Assembly: GCF_021582895.2 (NCBI RefSeq)
Contig: NZ_CP091139.2
Coordinates: forward strand, 868,001 to 932,000
Origin: Microbacterium elymi
Lineage (GTDB): Bacteria; Actinomycetota; Actinomycetes; Actinomycetales; Microbacteriaceae
Length of the DNA stretch: 64,000 bases
Reading direction: 5' to 3'
The position numbers and the translations under genes are program-made. Below are positions 19,059 to 29,100 of this stretch, piece by piece (within the stretch, counting starts at the first letter, position 1; each line of letters opens with the position of its first letter). The notes under the pieces are model-generated. The model did not search any database. It worked only from the letters and a program-made list of their open reading frames with translations, and was not told the origin of the DNA.

Positions 19059-19649
19059 TCATCGAGCCGAGGCGAGCACCCGATCCGCGAGGCCGTAGGC
19101 CACAGCATCCGCCGCCGTGAAGAACCGGTCGCGGTCGGTGTCGGCGCGCAGGCGCGCGGCGTCCTGGCCGGTGTGCGCGGCGAGGATCTGCTCGACGTCG
19201 CCGCGCACGCGCACCAGCTCGTCGGCCTGCACGATCAGGTCGGGGATCGCCCCGGTGCCCTGCCCGGCCGGCTGGTGCAGCACGACCCGCGCATGCGGCA
19301 GCACGGCGCGCTTGCCGGCCGTGCCGGCCGCGAGCATGACCGCGCCGACGCCGACCGCCTGCCCGATGCACGTCGTCGCCACGTCCGGCCGGATGTGCTG
19401 CATGGTGTCGTACACCGCCAGCATCGCCGACGGATCGCCGCCTTCGCTGTTGATGTAGAGCTGGATGTCGCGCTCGGGGCTCTCGGCGTCCAGATGGAGC
19501 AGCTGCGCGATCAGCACATTCGCCACGCCCGCGTCGATCGCGGTGCCGAGGTAGACCACCCGCTCGCTGAGCAGGTGCGAATAGACATCCATGATCCGGT
19601 CGCCGCGCGGGTTCTGCGCGATCACGTTCGGGATGGTGTACCCGCTCAT
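19059..19649 (-). CDS. ClpP-like subunit lacking the catalytic serine (ClpR-like)
   Basis: 196 residues with the whole ClpP fold: IPNVIAQNPRGDRIMDVYS at the start, LYINSEGGDPSAMLAVYDTM, TTCIGQAVGVGAVMLAAG, LPHARVVLHQPAGQ and FFTAADAVAYGLAD. At the nucleophile position, where active ClpP has AASMGA, this protein has AVGVGA, so Ser is Gly; His and Asp of the triad remain. Its ATG overlaps the stop of the active clpP (ATGA), so the two are translationally coupled and probably form a mixed 14-mer, like cyanobacterial ClpP/ClpR. The DNA at the site is unambiguous (GTC GGC GTC) and free of frame errors. The proline-rich GTGAIPDL loop replaces the usual GxGGxASD handle turn. Confidence 0.88.
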   Translation of the reverse strand: MSGYTIPNVIAQNPRGDRIMDVYSHLLSERVVYLGTAIDAGVANVLIAQLLHLDAESPERDIQLYINSEGGDPSAMLAVYDTMQHIRPDVATTCIGQAVGVGAVMLAAGTAGKRAVLPHARVVLHQPAGQGTGAIPDLIVQADELVRVRGDVEQILAAHTGQDAARLRADTDRDRFFTAADAVAYGLADRVLASAR

Positions 19650-20270
19650 GCCGCCGCTCCCTCGGTGCTGATGCCCACCGGTCGGCGACGGCGGGGGACC
19701 ACATCGCCGAATTCGCGCACGATGCCGTCGATGAAGCCGTACACCTGGGCCTGCTCCGCCGTGTACCAGCGGTCGTGCAGCGAATCCTCGAACACGCGCT
19801 CCGGGCTCTGCCCGGTGTCGGCGGCGATCAGTCCGAGCACGGTGTCGCGCAAGCTGTCGCAGATCGTCGGCCTGCGCCTCGACCTCGACGGCCGACCCGC
19901 CGATGCCGGACGAGCCCTGGTGCATCAGCACCCGCGCGTGCGGCAGCGCCCGCCGCTTGCCGGGGGTGCCGGCCGAGAGCAGGAACTGACCGGCACTGGC
20001 GGCCATCCCGAGCACCAGGGTGGCGACGTCGTTCGGGATCAGCCGCATGACGTCGCGGATCGCCAGCATCGCCGGCACCGACCCGCCCGGCGAGTGGATC
20101 CACAGGGCGATGTCGGATGCGGCATCCTCGGCCGCCAGCGCGAGCAGCTGGGTCGCCAGCAGGGTGCCGTTGTCGTCGTCGAGCGGCCCGTCCAGGACCA
20201 GCACCCGCTGCTGGTACAGCTCACGGCGGGCCGTGTCGCCGAAGGCCGGGGGCTTCGTGTCTTGTGTCAT
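19646..20270 (-). CDS. clpP: ATP-dependent Clp protease proteolytic subunit
   Basis: About 208 residues. Catalytic Ser in LGMAASAGQFLL, His in LPHARVLMHQGSSGIGG, Asp in HDRWYTAEQAQVYGFID. SPGGSVPAMLAIRDVM and ERVFEDSLHDRW are typical. First of two coupled genes; the partner lacks the serine. One frame break at 19849-19854 (GCAAGC for GCAGC). It works with an AAA+ unfoldase (ClpX/ClpC) encoded elsewhere. No clpX or tig is nearby, so this is probably an accessory pair, not the housekeeping clpP1P2. ATG 20270 is chosen because the upstream reading frame is low-complexity repeat. Confidence 0.92.
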
Positions 20271-20335
20271 GGCTCCAGGTTGGCGTCCGGTGCCGCGGTG
20301 CGGGCCGGTATCCGCTGGGTGCGGATCCGCCGGCG

Positions 20336-20535
20336 GCGGAGCCGGGGCTTGGCGGGCCGCGGCTTGGCGGGCCGGGGCTTGGCGGGCCGGCGGGCCGGGG
20401 CGGCAGACTCGGCGGGGCGACGGGCCGGGGCTTGGCGGCGCGGCGGGCCGGGGCGGCAGGCCCGGCGGGCCGGGGCTTGGCGGGCCGGGGCGGCGGGCCG
20501 GGGCGGCGGGGCCGCGGGCCGGGGTGGCCGGCCGG
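20336..20535. repeat. GC-rich imperfect tandem repeats upstream of clpP
   Basis: The unit GGGCCGGGGCTTGGCG and shorter GGGCCGGGGCGGC forms recur many times. Together with flanks this fills the 355-bp gap 20271-20625, which contains no gene I can support. Any clpP promoter would lie in or beyond it. Confidence 0.75.
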
Positions 20536-20625
20536 CGGCGTCGCAACGGCAGGCCCGATCGACCTCTTCCCCGCTGCCACAGCCAGCGGGGGCACATTCA
20601 GCCTGCCATTGCGACGGGTGTGAGG

Positions 20626-22023
20626 TCAGACGCGGCGCGACGGGGCCGCCAGCACGTCCCGCACGGCGGCGGCCAGGGCATCCATCACGTGCTCCGGGTC
20701 GACCCGCCGCGCCGCCTGCACCGCCTCGCGCGACAGCCGCACGCGCAGGTCGGGGTCGTCCAGCACCTGCACCAGCGCGCGGGTCAGGCCGTCCTCGTCG
20801 CCGTCGGCCACCAGGATGCCGCCGCCGTCGGCGAGCGCATCCCGCGGGCCGTACCGCACGTCGTACGACACGACCGGGCAGCCGTGCGCGAGCGCCTCGA
20901 CCACGGCGAGCCCCTGCCCCTCGAACGCCGAGGTGAACACGAGGGCGGATGCCTCGTCCAGCACCCGGCCGGGATCGTCCGTGCTTCCCCGGAGCGCGAC
21001 GTGCGCGCAGAGGTGGAGCTCGGTGATGAGGCCCTGCAGCGCCGCCCGCTGCGGACCCTCGCCGTAGATGTCCAGGCGCGCCTCGGGCACGACCGCGACG
21101 ACTCCGGCGAACGCCCGGATCGCCTGGTCGATGCGCTTGCCCGGCGCGAGCCGGTTCAGCATGACGACCCGGCCGGCATCCCGCTCGGCCGGCGGGACGA
21201 CGGATGCCGCGGCCGCCACCCCGTGAGGCACCACCACGTGCACCCCGTCCAGCCCGAACCGTGCGCGCGCATCGGCGCGCTGCTCGGCGGTCAGCCACAG
21301 CACGGCGTCGAACCGCTCGGCAAGGCCGAACCAGCGCGACCAGAGCGCGTTGACCGGAGCATCCGGACGATACGGCGGTTCGAGGTGGATCGTATGGATC
21401 GCGTGCACGAGCCGCACGCCCTCGTCATCCCAGCCGGCCAGCAGCTCGCCGAGCTGACGCGACTCGCACAGCACGACGACCGGACGCCCGGCGTCCCCCG
21501 CGCGCAACCCCTGCACGAGGTGGTCGAGCCAGGCCCGGTACAGCGCGCCGAACCCGTCCAGGACGCCGGCGATCGACCCGTCGGCGGCGTACACGACGAC
21601 CGCCGCCGTGCTGACATGCCAGTCCGGATCGCCGGAGATGACCGGCAGCGCGACCGCGGGCCGGCCGCGTGGGTCCTCGATGACGCGGTACTCCAGGGCC
21701 GGGTCCGGCTCGCCGGTGTGCGCGGCGTCCCGCAGCCATCGCGCCGCGCCGCCGACGGGGTCGGATGCCTCGTCGAACAGGTTGCGCATGCGCGCCGGCG
21801 AGGTGATCAGCGCGCGCTCGTCGAAGACGCGGCGGTGCCGGGCATGCTCGGCGGGGGTACCGGGATCGACCGTCAGCAGGAGCGGACCGTCTCCCCCGTG
21901 CACGCCGGCCTCGGCCATCTGCCGCGCCCGGGCGAGCGTGGCCAGCGTGTAGCCGCCGTCCATGTCGGGAATGAGCCGGCTGGACAGGACCAGGTAGTCC
22001 GCGTCCGGGAACGTCGCGCTCAT
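20626..22023 (-). CDS. GT4-type glycosyltransferase (TarM/GftA-like)
   Basis: 465 residues, GT-B fold. The N-terminus YLVLSSRLIPDMDGGYTLA resembles poly(polyol-phosphate) glucosyltransferases such as TarM. The C-terminal domain has the GT4 donor site: VVMLNRLAPGKRID, LDIYGEGPQRAAL, ALVFTSAFEGQGLAVVEALAHG (EX7E-like) and PVVSYDVRYGPRDAL. It uses a nucleotide-sugar, acceptor probably a cell-wall or secreted glycopolymer; that is inferred from similarity of layout. It is last in the guaB3-guaA operon, five bases after guaA. The 1,398-bp ORF is free of frame breaks. Confidence 0.88.
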   Translation of the reverse strand: MSATFPDADYLVLSSRLIPDMDGGYTLATLARARQMAEAGVHGGDGPLLLTVDPGTPAEHARHRRVFDERALITSPARMRNLFDEASDPVGGAARWLRDAAHTGEPDPALEYRVIEDPRGRPAVALPVISGDPDWHVSTAAVVVYAADGSIAGVLDGFGALYRAWLDHLVQGLRAGDAGRPVVVLCESRQLGELLAGWDDEGVRLVHAIHTIHLEPPYRPDAPVNALWSRWFGLAERFDAVLWLTAEQRADARARFGLDGVHVVVPHGVAAAASVVPPAERDAGRVVMLNRLAPGKRIDQAIRAFAGVVAVVPEARLDIYGEGPQRAALQGLITELHLCAHVALRGSTDDPGRVLDEASALVFTSAFEGQGLAVVEALAHGCPVVSYDVRYGPRDALADGGGILVADGDEDGLTRALVQVLDDPDLRVRLSREAVQAARRVDPEHVMDALAAAVRDVLAAPSRRV

Positions 22024-22027
22024 CGCG

Positions 22028-23614
22028 CTACTCCCATTCGATGGTGCCCGGGGGCTTGCTGGTGACATCCAGCACCACCCGGTTGATCTCGCGCACCTCG
22101 TTGGTGATCCGGTTGGAGATCTTCGACAGCACGTCGTACGGCAGCCGCGTCCAGTCCGCGGTCATCGCGTCCTCACTCGAGACCGGACGCAGCACGACGG
22201 GATGCCCGTAGGTGCGGCCGTCGCCCTGCACCCCGACCGAGCGCACATCGGCCAGCAGTACGACCGGGCACTGCCAGATCTCGCCGTCCAGCCCGGCCTT
22301 GCTCAGCTCTTCACGGGCGATCGCGTCGGCGTCGCGCAGGATCTCCAGGCGGTCGCGGGTGACCTCGCCGATGATGCGGATGCCCAGTCCCGGACCGGGG
22401 AACGGCTGACGGCCGACGATCCCCTCGGGGATGCCGAGCTCGCGGCCGATCTCGCGCACCTCATCCTTGAACAGCGTGCGCAGCGGCTCGATGAGCTCGA
22501 AGTCGAGATCCTCCGGCAGCCCGCCGACGTTGTGGTGGCTCTTGATGTTCGCCGTGCCGGTGCCGCCGCCGGACTCCACGACATCCGGGTACAGCGTGCC
22601 CTGGACGAGGAACCGGATCGGAGCGCCGCCCTCGGCCCGCGCCTCCTCGACGAGGTCGCGCTGCACCTTCTCGAACGCGCGGATGAACTCGCGCCCGATG
22701 ACCTTGCGCTTCTGCTCGGGATCGGTGACGCCTGCCAGCTGCTCGAGGAACGTGTCCGCGGCATCCACGGTGATCAGCCGCACCCCGGTGGAGGCGACGT
22801 AGTCCTGCTCCACCTGCTCGCGTTCGCCCTTGCGCAGCAGACCGTGGTCCACGAACACGGCGGTCAGCTGGTCGCCGATCGCCTCGTGCACGAGCGCCGT
22901 CGAGACCGCCGAGTCGACGCCGCCGGACAGCGCCGAGATCACCCGGGCGTCGCCGACCTGCGCGCGGATGCGCTCCACCTGCTCGGCGATCACATTGCCG
23001 CTGTTCCAGTCGGCGGCCAGGCCCGCGGCCTTGTGCAGGAAGTTCTCCAGCACCTGCTGGCCGTGGGCCGAATGCCGCACCTCGGGATGCCACTGGACCC
23101 CGTAGAAGCACTTCTCGTCGTCGCCGAACGCGGCCACCTGGGTGGCGGGCGTGGAGGCCAGCACGGTGAAGCCGGCCGGCGCCTGCGCCACCTGGTCGCC
23201 GTGGCTCATCCACACGTTCTGGTCGACGGGCTGACCGCCCAGCAGCACGCCGCCGTCGCCGACGATTCGCGCATCGGTGGCGCCGTACTCGCGCAGTCCG
23301 GTGTTGGCGACCTCGCCGCCCAGCGCGCGCGCCATCATCTGGAAGCCGTAGCAGATGCCCAGCGTCGGCACGCCGAGGTCGAACACGTCCGGGTCGAGCT
23401 CGGGGCGCCGTCTTCGTACACCGACGACGGTCCGCCGGACAGGATCAGCGCGACCGGGTTCTTCGCCGCGATCTCGGCGGCGGTGGCGGTGTGCGGGACG
23501 ATCTCGCTGTACACGCCCGCCTCGCGCACGCGTCGCGCGATCAGCTTGCGCGTACTGCGCTCCGAAATCGACGACGAGGACCGGCCGCTGGGAGGTCTCA
23601 GTCTGTTCGGTCAC
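22028..23614 (-). CDS. guaA: GMP synthase (glutamine-hydrolysing)
   Basis: Converts XMP to GMP. About 527 residues. Class I amidotransferase domain: [29 protein letters not shown], catalytic Cys in [11 protein letters not shown], His/Glu in VQWHPEV. ATP-pyrophosphatase P-loop [13 protein letters not shown]-terminal dimerisation domain with [15 protein letters not shown] and the terminal GTIEWE. The GTG start (23614) overlaps the stop of the upstream DUF3817 gene by four bases. Frame breaks: GCTTGC at 23544-23549 and a lost base near 23402 (CGGAGC read as CGAGC). Both break absolutely conserved parts of an important enzyme, so they are read as errors. Confidence 0.98.
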   Translation of the reverse strand: MTEQTETSQRPVLVVDFGAQYAQADRATRARGGRVQRDRPAHRHRRRDRGEEPGRADPVRRTVVGVRRRRPELDPDVFDLGVPTLGICYGFQMMARALGGEVANTGLREYGATDARIVGDGGVLLGGQPVDQNVWMSHGDQVAQAPAGFTVLASTPATQVAAFGDDEKCFYGVQWHPEVRHSAHGQQVLENFLHKAAGLAADWNSGNVIAEQVERIRAQVGDARVISALSGGVDSAVSTALVHEAIGDQLTAVFVDHGLLRKGEREQVEQDYVASTGVRLITVDAADTFLEQLAGVTDPEQKRKVIGREFIRAFEKVQRDLVEEARAEGGAPIRFLVQGTLYPDVVESGGGTGTANIKSHHNVGGLPEDLDFELIEPLRTLFKDEVREIGRELGIPEGIVGRQPFPGPGLGIRIIGEVTRDRLEILRDADAIAREELSKAGLDGEIWQCPVVLLADVRSVGVQGDGRTYGHPVVLRPVSSEDAMTADWTRLPYDVLSKISNRITNEVREINRVVLDVTSKPPGTIEWE

Positions 23615-24077
23615 CGGGCTCCTTCGGTGGCAGGGGCGCCGGCATCGGATGCTGCGGCTTCACGCTCGGACAGGTAGTGCTTCACGTCGCGGGCGACGAT
23701 CCCCTCCATGATGAACGACAGGAAGGGGACCACGCCACCGGCGGCCAGCATGATGAACCGCCAGAACTGCCAGCGCATCAGACTCCACACCCGGAAGCAG
23801 CTGAACAGGTAGACGACGTAGAACCAGCCGTGGATCACGAGGATCGTCATGTTCAGGTTGAGGCCGTCGCCGGTGGACTGGCCATCGTAGCTTACCGGGG
23901 ACAGGTACAGGAACCCGCCGGTGCCGCCCAGGAACAGCTCCTGGCCGAAGCCGTATTTCATCACCATCTCGGCGACCAGCAGAGCAGGAACGTGCCGGTG
24001 ATGACAGAGCAGATCTGGTAGAGCTTCAGGGCGCCACGAATGGCAGGGAAGGACGCCAGTTTCGGGGCGAGGGGCAT
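23611..24077 (-). CDS. DUF3817 family membrane protein
   Basis: About 155 residues with three or four transmembrane helices: [35 protein letters not shown] and [19 protein letters not shown]. The [11 protein letters not shown] and FMEG-type endings are the DUF3817 signature (integral membrane protein often next to guaA or guaB3 in actinobacteria). It overlaps guaA by four bases and follows SURF1 by nine. One two-base frame break near 23983 in a CTGCTG run. Function unknown; conserved neighbourhood only. Confidence 0.88.
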
Positions 24078-24086
24078 GCCCCCATC

Positions 24087-24907
24087 CTATCCGGGCGAGT
24101 TCTCCTCCAGCTCTTCCACTTCCTTCTCCCAGGCATCCCGGGCCAGCCGGTACCAGAGGTAGAACGCGAAGCCGGCGAAGACCGCCCATTCGGCGGCGTA
24201 GAAGAGGTTCAGCCAGTTCAGCCCGCTCTGCCCCTCCGGGGCGGGCGCTGCGATCGTGACCAGGCCGTCGGGGGCGGCGTCCGAGATCAGGTAGGGACGG
24301 TACATGTCCAGCCCGGCGATGTCGTGCCAGCGGCTGAGCAGGGCCGCCGGCGACATGGTGGTCATCGCCAGCGGATCGTCGCGCGGCGGCACCTGCGGAC
24401 CCTCGTCCGAGACGACCCGCCCGGTGACCGAGGTGGCCTGCCCGGCCTCGGCGTTCAGGGCGGCCGCGGCATCCTGCGCCTGCTGCCGGGTGGGCGCCCA
24501 GCCCAGCGCGACCGCGAGCGAGGTGGGGGCTGCGGCATCCACCCGGAACTGCCCGGTGACCCAGAACCCCTCCGCGTCGCCGTTCATCCGGCGCGACACG
24601 ATGAGGAAGTCGTCGGCCACGAAGTGTCCGTCCGTCGTCGCCTTCTGTCCGACCAGCGGCGCGTTCAGGTACTCCCCGGGCTCGACGACGTCGGTGAGCG
24701 GCACGACCCGCTCGGTCTGGCCGCTGTCCACGGGGACGGTGTCCAGCGCCCGGCCCAGCTGCCACTGGCCGAGCCAGGCGAACACGCCCGCCACGATCAG
24801 GCACAGGGCGAGCATCGCGAGCCACCGCGGGCGCAAGCAGGACTTCGCGCAAGCGTGGGCGGGAAGACCTCGGGGAGGTCGTCCGTCCCGGGACGGGTCT
24901 CGCTCAT
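24087..24907 (-). CDS. SURF1 family cytochrome oxidase biogenesis protein
   Basis: About 272 residues. Two transmembrane helices flank an extracytoplasmic domain: WLAMLALCLIVAGVFAWLG near the N-terminus, and FYAAEWAVFAGFAFYLWYR near the C-terminus. QWQLGRALD after the first helix and the NWLNLFYA motif before the second are SURF1 hallmarks. It assists haem/CuA insertion into cytochrome c oxidase. The true start at 24907 (MSETRPGTDD) is only seen after correcting two GCAAGC sites at 24833 and 24849, 16 bp apart; otherwise the gene would appear to begin inside the first helix. The ATG overlaps the guaB3 stop (ATGA). Confidence 0.9.
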
Positions 24908-26021
24908 TCCACCCCGTACGGGGCCACGACGACCTCGACGCGCTGGAACTCCTTCAGGTCGGAGTACCCGGTGGTGGCCATGGACTTGCGCAGCGCGCCG
25001 ACGAGGTTGGCGGTGCCGTCGGCGACCGGGGCCGGTCCGTACAGCACCTCTTCGAGCGACGCGACCCGACTCACCGGCACGCGGCGTCCGCGCGGCAGCT
25101 GGGTGTGGTGCGCCTCGGCGCCCCAGTGGAACCCGCGGCCCGGGGCATCCGTGGCCCGCGCCAGCGCGACGCCGAGCATGACGGCGTCCGCGCCCATCGC
25201 GAGGGCCTTCACCAGCTCGCCCGAGGTGCCCACGCCGCCGTCGGCGATCACGTGCACGTACCGGCCGCCCGACTCGTCCATGTAGTCGCGGCGAGCGCCG
25301 GCGACGTCGGCGACCGCGGTCGCCATCGGCGCGTGAATGCCGAGGGTGGCCCGGGTGGTGGATGCCGCTCCCCGCCGAACCCGACGAGGACGCCCGCCGC
25401 GCCGGTGCGCATGAGGTGCAGCGCCGCGGTGTAGGTGGCGGCCCCGCCGACGATGACCGGCACGTCCAGGTCGTAGATGAACTTCTTCAGGTTCAGCGGC
25501 TCGGCCACCGACGAGACGTGCTCGGCCGACACCGTCGTCCCGCGGATGACGAACAGGTCCACGCCCGCGGCCACGACGGTCTCGTAGAGCTCCTGGGTGC
25601 GCTGCGGGGTGAGCGAGCCGGCCACGGTGACGCCGGCCTCGCGGATCTGGGCGATCCGGTCGCGGACCAGCGCCGGCTTGATCGGCGCGGAGTAGATCTC
25701 CTGCATCCGCCGGGTGGCGTCGCCGTCGGCGAGGGCGGCGATCTCGACGAGCAGCGGCTCGGGGTCGTCGTACCGGGTCCACAGGCCTTCCAGGTCGAGC
25801 ACGCCGAGCCCGCCGAGCTGACCGAGCATGATCGCCGTCTGGGGGCTGACCACCGAGTCCATCGGCGCGCCGATCACCGGGATGTCGAACTGGTAGGCGT
25901 CGATCGACCAGCCCGTGGAGACATCCTCGGGGTTGCGCGTGCGACGCGAGGGCACCACGGCGATGTCATCGAACGTGTACGCCCGGCGGGCGCGCTTGGC
26001 GCGACCGAGCTCGATCTCCAT
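24904..26021 (-). CDS. guaB3: GuaB3 family IMP dehydrogenase-related protein
   Basis: About 373 residues, (beta/alpha)8 barrel of the IMPDH/GMPR superfamily without CBS domains. RRAYTFDDIAVVPSRRTR opens it; HVIADGGVGTSGELVKALA and GADAVMLGVALARA form the phosphate-binding loops. The Cys loop of true IMPDH is not evident, agreeing with the GuaB3 class, reported to act like GMP reductase in some bacteria. ATG 26021 has GGAGGA seven bases upstream. One frame break near 25367 (a G lost from GGGGGAGC). It heads the guaB3-SURF1-DUF3817-guaA-glycosyltransferase operon with overlapping or near-touching genes. Confidence 0.93.
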
Positions 26022-26068
26022 GCTCACTCCTCCACCCTACGCGAGGCATCCACCGCCTACGCGAGGCT

Positions 26069-26092
26069 TCCCCGTCGCCCGGTCGACGGGGA
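26069..26092 (-). terminator. Hairpin after the giant gene
   Basis: TCCCCGTCG and CGACGGGGA pair over 9 bp with a six-base loop in the 95-bp gap between the giant gene's stop and guaB3. A 12-bp direct repeat (CCTACGCGAGGC) lies beside it. No T-run. Confidence 0.5.
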
Positions 26093-26116
26093 GGGAGGAC
26101 CGAGGTGCGCGCCGCC

Positions 26117-29100
26117 TCATCGCGGCGCGGGGGCGCCGGGCTCCCGACTGCGCCGGTGGGAGCGACCGCTGATCGTCGCGGTGGCGGTGCTCGGCGGCGG
26201 CGTCGGGTCGGAGCCGGGTGCGAGCGGTGCCGGTGTCTGGTCCGGTGCGGTCGGTGCGAACGCCGCGGCCACGGTGGGCGCGGATGCCTCAGACACCGTG
26301 GGTGCCGAAGGCTCACCAGTTGATCCGCTCACTGGATCAACTGGTGAGTCGGGCGATACGGCTGCGGCCGGCGCCGCGGTCAGGTCGACGGACGAGCCGG
26401 CATCCGGCTGACCTGCCGGCGCCGCCGCGGCATCCGGCTGACCTGCCGGCGCCGCCGCGGCATTCACGGCCGCGACGGTCGCCGCCGCCTGCACGACCAC
26501 GGCACTCGGCGGCGCCATGCCCGTCGGTGCCTGCACCGTCGGCGGCGTCAGGTCCGCCTCGTAGTTGTTCCAGCCGTTGAGCAGGCCCTCGAGGGTGGAT
26601 ATCCGGGCGGCGTCGCCCGAGGTCAGCGCCGCGTCGACCGTCGCGATGACCCACGCAGAGCTCTGCGGGTACGAGATGTACTGACTCGTCGTCGCCAGCA
26701 GCGCCGACACCGCGGCCCGGAACAGCGCGATCACTCCGCCGCCTCCGGCGCTGAGCGCATCGAGCAGCGTCTGCCCCGCCATCGCGTCCGGGACGCCGGT
26801 GAACACCGAGGTCAGCAGCTGGTCGGGCGAGAAGATGAGGGTGCCGTCGGACTGGGCCGGCCACAGCGCGGTGTGGTTCTTCCAGTACCCGGGCGTGAGG
26901 CCCTCGCCGAACCCGTTGCCGTAGTAGCCGGCGACGTCGCTGCCGGTGGCCGCCTGGTGCGTCACCGGTTCGGTGACCACGGCGGCAGCGGTGTTGCGAT
27001 AGGCGCCGACGCCGACGACCGTGGTCGCCCGGAACAGCCAGGTCTCGCCGACATCCATGAGTCCGTCGTGGTCGAGATCACCGGCGTTGTACTGGGCGCC
27101 CGCCCAGGTCACCAGCACCGGGGCCGGTGCGAAGTCGTCCGACGTGTCGGCGGGCGTGCCGTTGTCGTCCCGCAGGCTCGCGAACATCACCGCGAGGCTG
27201 CCCGTGTTGGTGACGAGATACGTCCACACGGCGGTGGTGCCCACCAGCAGCTCCTTGGCCGGCTGCGTGTCGGCGTCTTCGATGCTGGTCGGATGCCACG
27301 GATCCAGGGCGTTGACCGCCTTGCCGACGATGATGGATGTCACGACCCCGAAGGAGTAGTTGATGTCGGCGCCCCACACCCGCACCGAAGAATCCACCAT
27401 GTCGCCGCGGGCGCGCACCACGTTGTCATACGCGCCGACGGGCACCAGGTGCGGTGCGCTGAAGATCCACACCTCGCCGGGGTCGAGCAGTCCGTTGACG
27501 TTGACGTCGCCCGACACGTAGCTCGGAGTGACGTCATCCGACGTGTCGTCCGGGGTGCCGTTGTCATCGACCAGCACGACGTCGGCGAGCGCCACAGCGG
27601 TCGTCACCGACACTCGATAGGTGAACGTCGCGTGACTTCCGGCAGCGACCAGCACGGCGGCATCCTTCGTCTGCGCCGCCACGCCGTCGAGGTACTTGCG
27701 CACGATGATGCCCGGCACGGTGCCGGTGTAGGTGGCGACATCGGATGCGGTCACCGACTGATCGGCCTGACCGACCACGTCGGCGGTCACCGTCGCAGTG
27801 TTGCGGTACGCGCTGGCGGTTACCGTGCCGGTCGCCGTGAAGCACCACGTCTCGCCGGGGTCCAGCATCCCGTTGCCGTTGACGTCGCCGGCGGCGCCCG
27901 CGCACTCCTGCTCGACGGCGAACGCCCCGCTGCCGTCGGCGGTGCCGCCGTCGTCGACCAGTCCGGTCACATCCAGCACCGTGGTGCCGGTGTTGGTCAC
28001 CAGATAGGTCCACGTCACGGTCGATCCGACGGCCAGCACCGGCCCCGACGTGTTCGCGTCCTCGCGAACGGTGGGGTGCCAGGGGTCGGCGGCGTCGACG
28101 GCCTTGCGGATCGAGATCGCGCTGGTGGCGCCGAAGTGGTGGCTGATGTCGGTCGCCGTGGCCTCCGCGCCCGTGCGGGGCTCGGTCACCACGACGGTCG
28201 CGGTGTTGGCGTACTGCCCGGCCACGACGGCGGCGCTGATGACGCCGGCCGACGTGTACAGCCACACCTCGCCGGGATCGAGCAGTCCGTCGCCGTTCGC
28301 GTCGCCGGCGAGGTAGCGCGGGTGGAAGTCGTCGGCGGTGCTCGCGGTGCCGCGGTCGTCGGTGATCGAGGTGACGCGCACCGCCACGACGCCGGGGGTG
28401 GTCACCAGGTACGTCCAGGTCAAGGCGGCGCCCAGCGGCAGGACGAGCTGGTGGGCAGCGTCGGCGCCGCTTTCGAGGGTGGTGGGATGCCGCGGGTCGA
28501 CCGCGTTGGTCGCCTTGGCGATCTGCACCTGCGCGACCACGCCGAGGTACCAGGCCGGGTCGCTGGCGACATATGCCATGCCCCCGACCACGGCCGACAC
28601 GGTGCCGATATTGCCGTGCAGGCCGGCCGCGGCGATGCCCGGAATGACCCCGGCGGACGTGAACTGCCACACCTCGGCACCGTCGAGGATGCCGTTGCGG
28701 TTCGCGTCGCCGGCGTTGTAGGTGACGAGCTTGCCCTTCACCTTGACCGTGACGGTCACCGCCACCGGCGTGAAGTCGTCGGTGGTGGTGGCGGTGCCGT
28801 TGTCGTCGACGAGCAGCAGCGCGCTACCGGCGATGGCGACCTTGTTCGGGCTGCTGACCAGGTAGGTGAACACGACCGTGCCGCCGACGGCGACGTACAT
28901 CGGGCTCGCCAGGTCGTTGGCGTCTTCGGCCGCAGTCGGAGCGCCCGGGTTGGCCGCGTTCACGGCCTTGACGATACGGATGCCGCCAGCCGGGCTGCCG
29001 GTGTAGAAGGTGGGGTCGGTCGCGGTCACCGCAGCGCCCGTGCTGGGCTGCGCGGTCACCGAGGAGCCGTCGCGGTAGAGGCCGGTCACCGCGGCAAGGG

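Larger units (their letters stand above)
26117..26540 (-). other. Ala/Pro-rich C-terminal tail of the giant protein
   Basis: Low-complexity tail with two [10 protein letters not shown] units and a final basic stretch (SHRRSREPG). No sorting signal is recognised. A frame error that hides a short anchor cannot be excluded. Confidence 0.6.

Noticed and set aside
20271-20597. An N-terminal extension of clpP through the Pro/Ala/Gly-rich frame upstream of 20270.
   Set aside because: It is the translation of a tandem GC repeat, and the ClpP family starts at MTQDTKPP or later.
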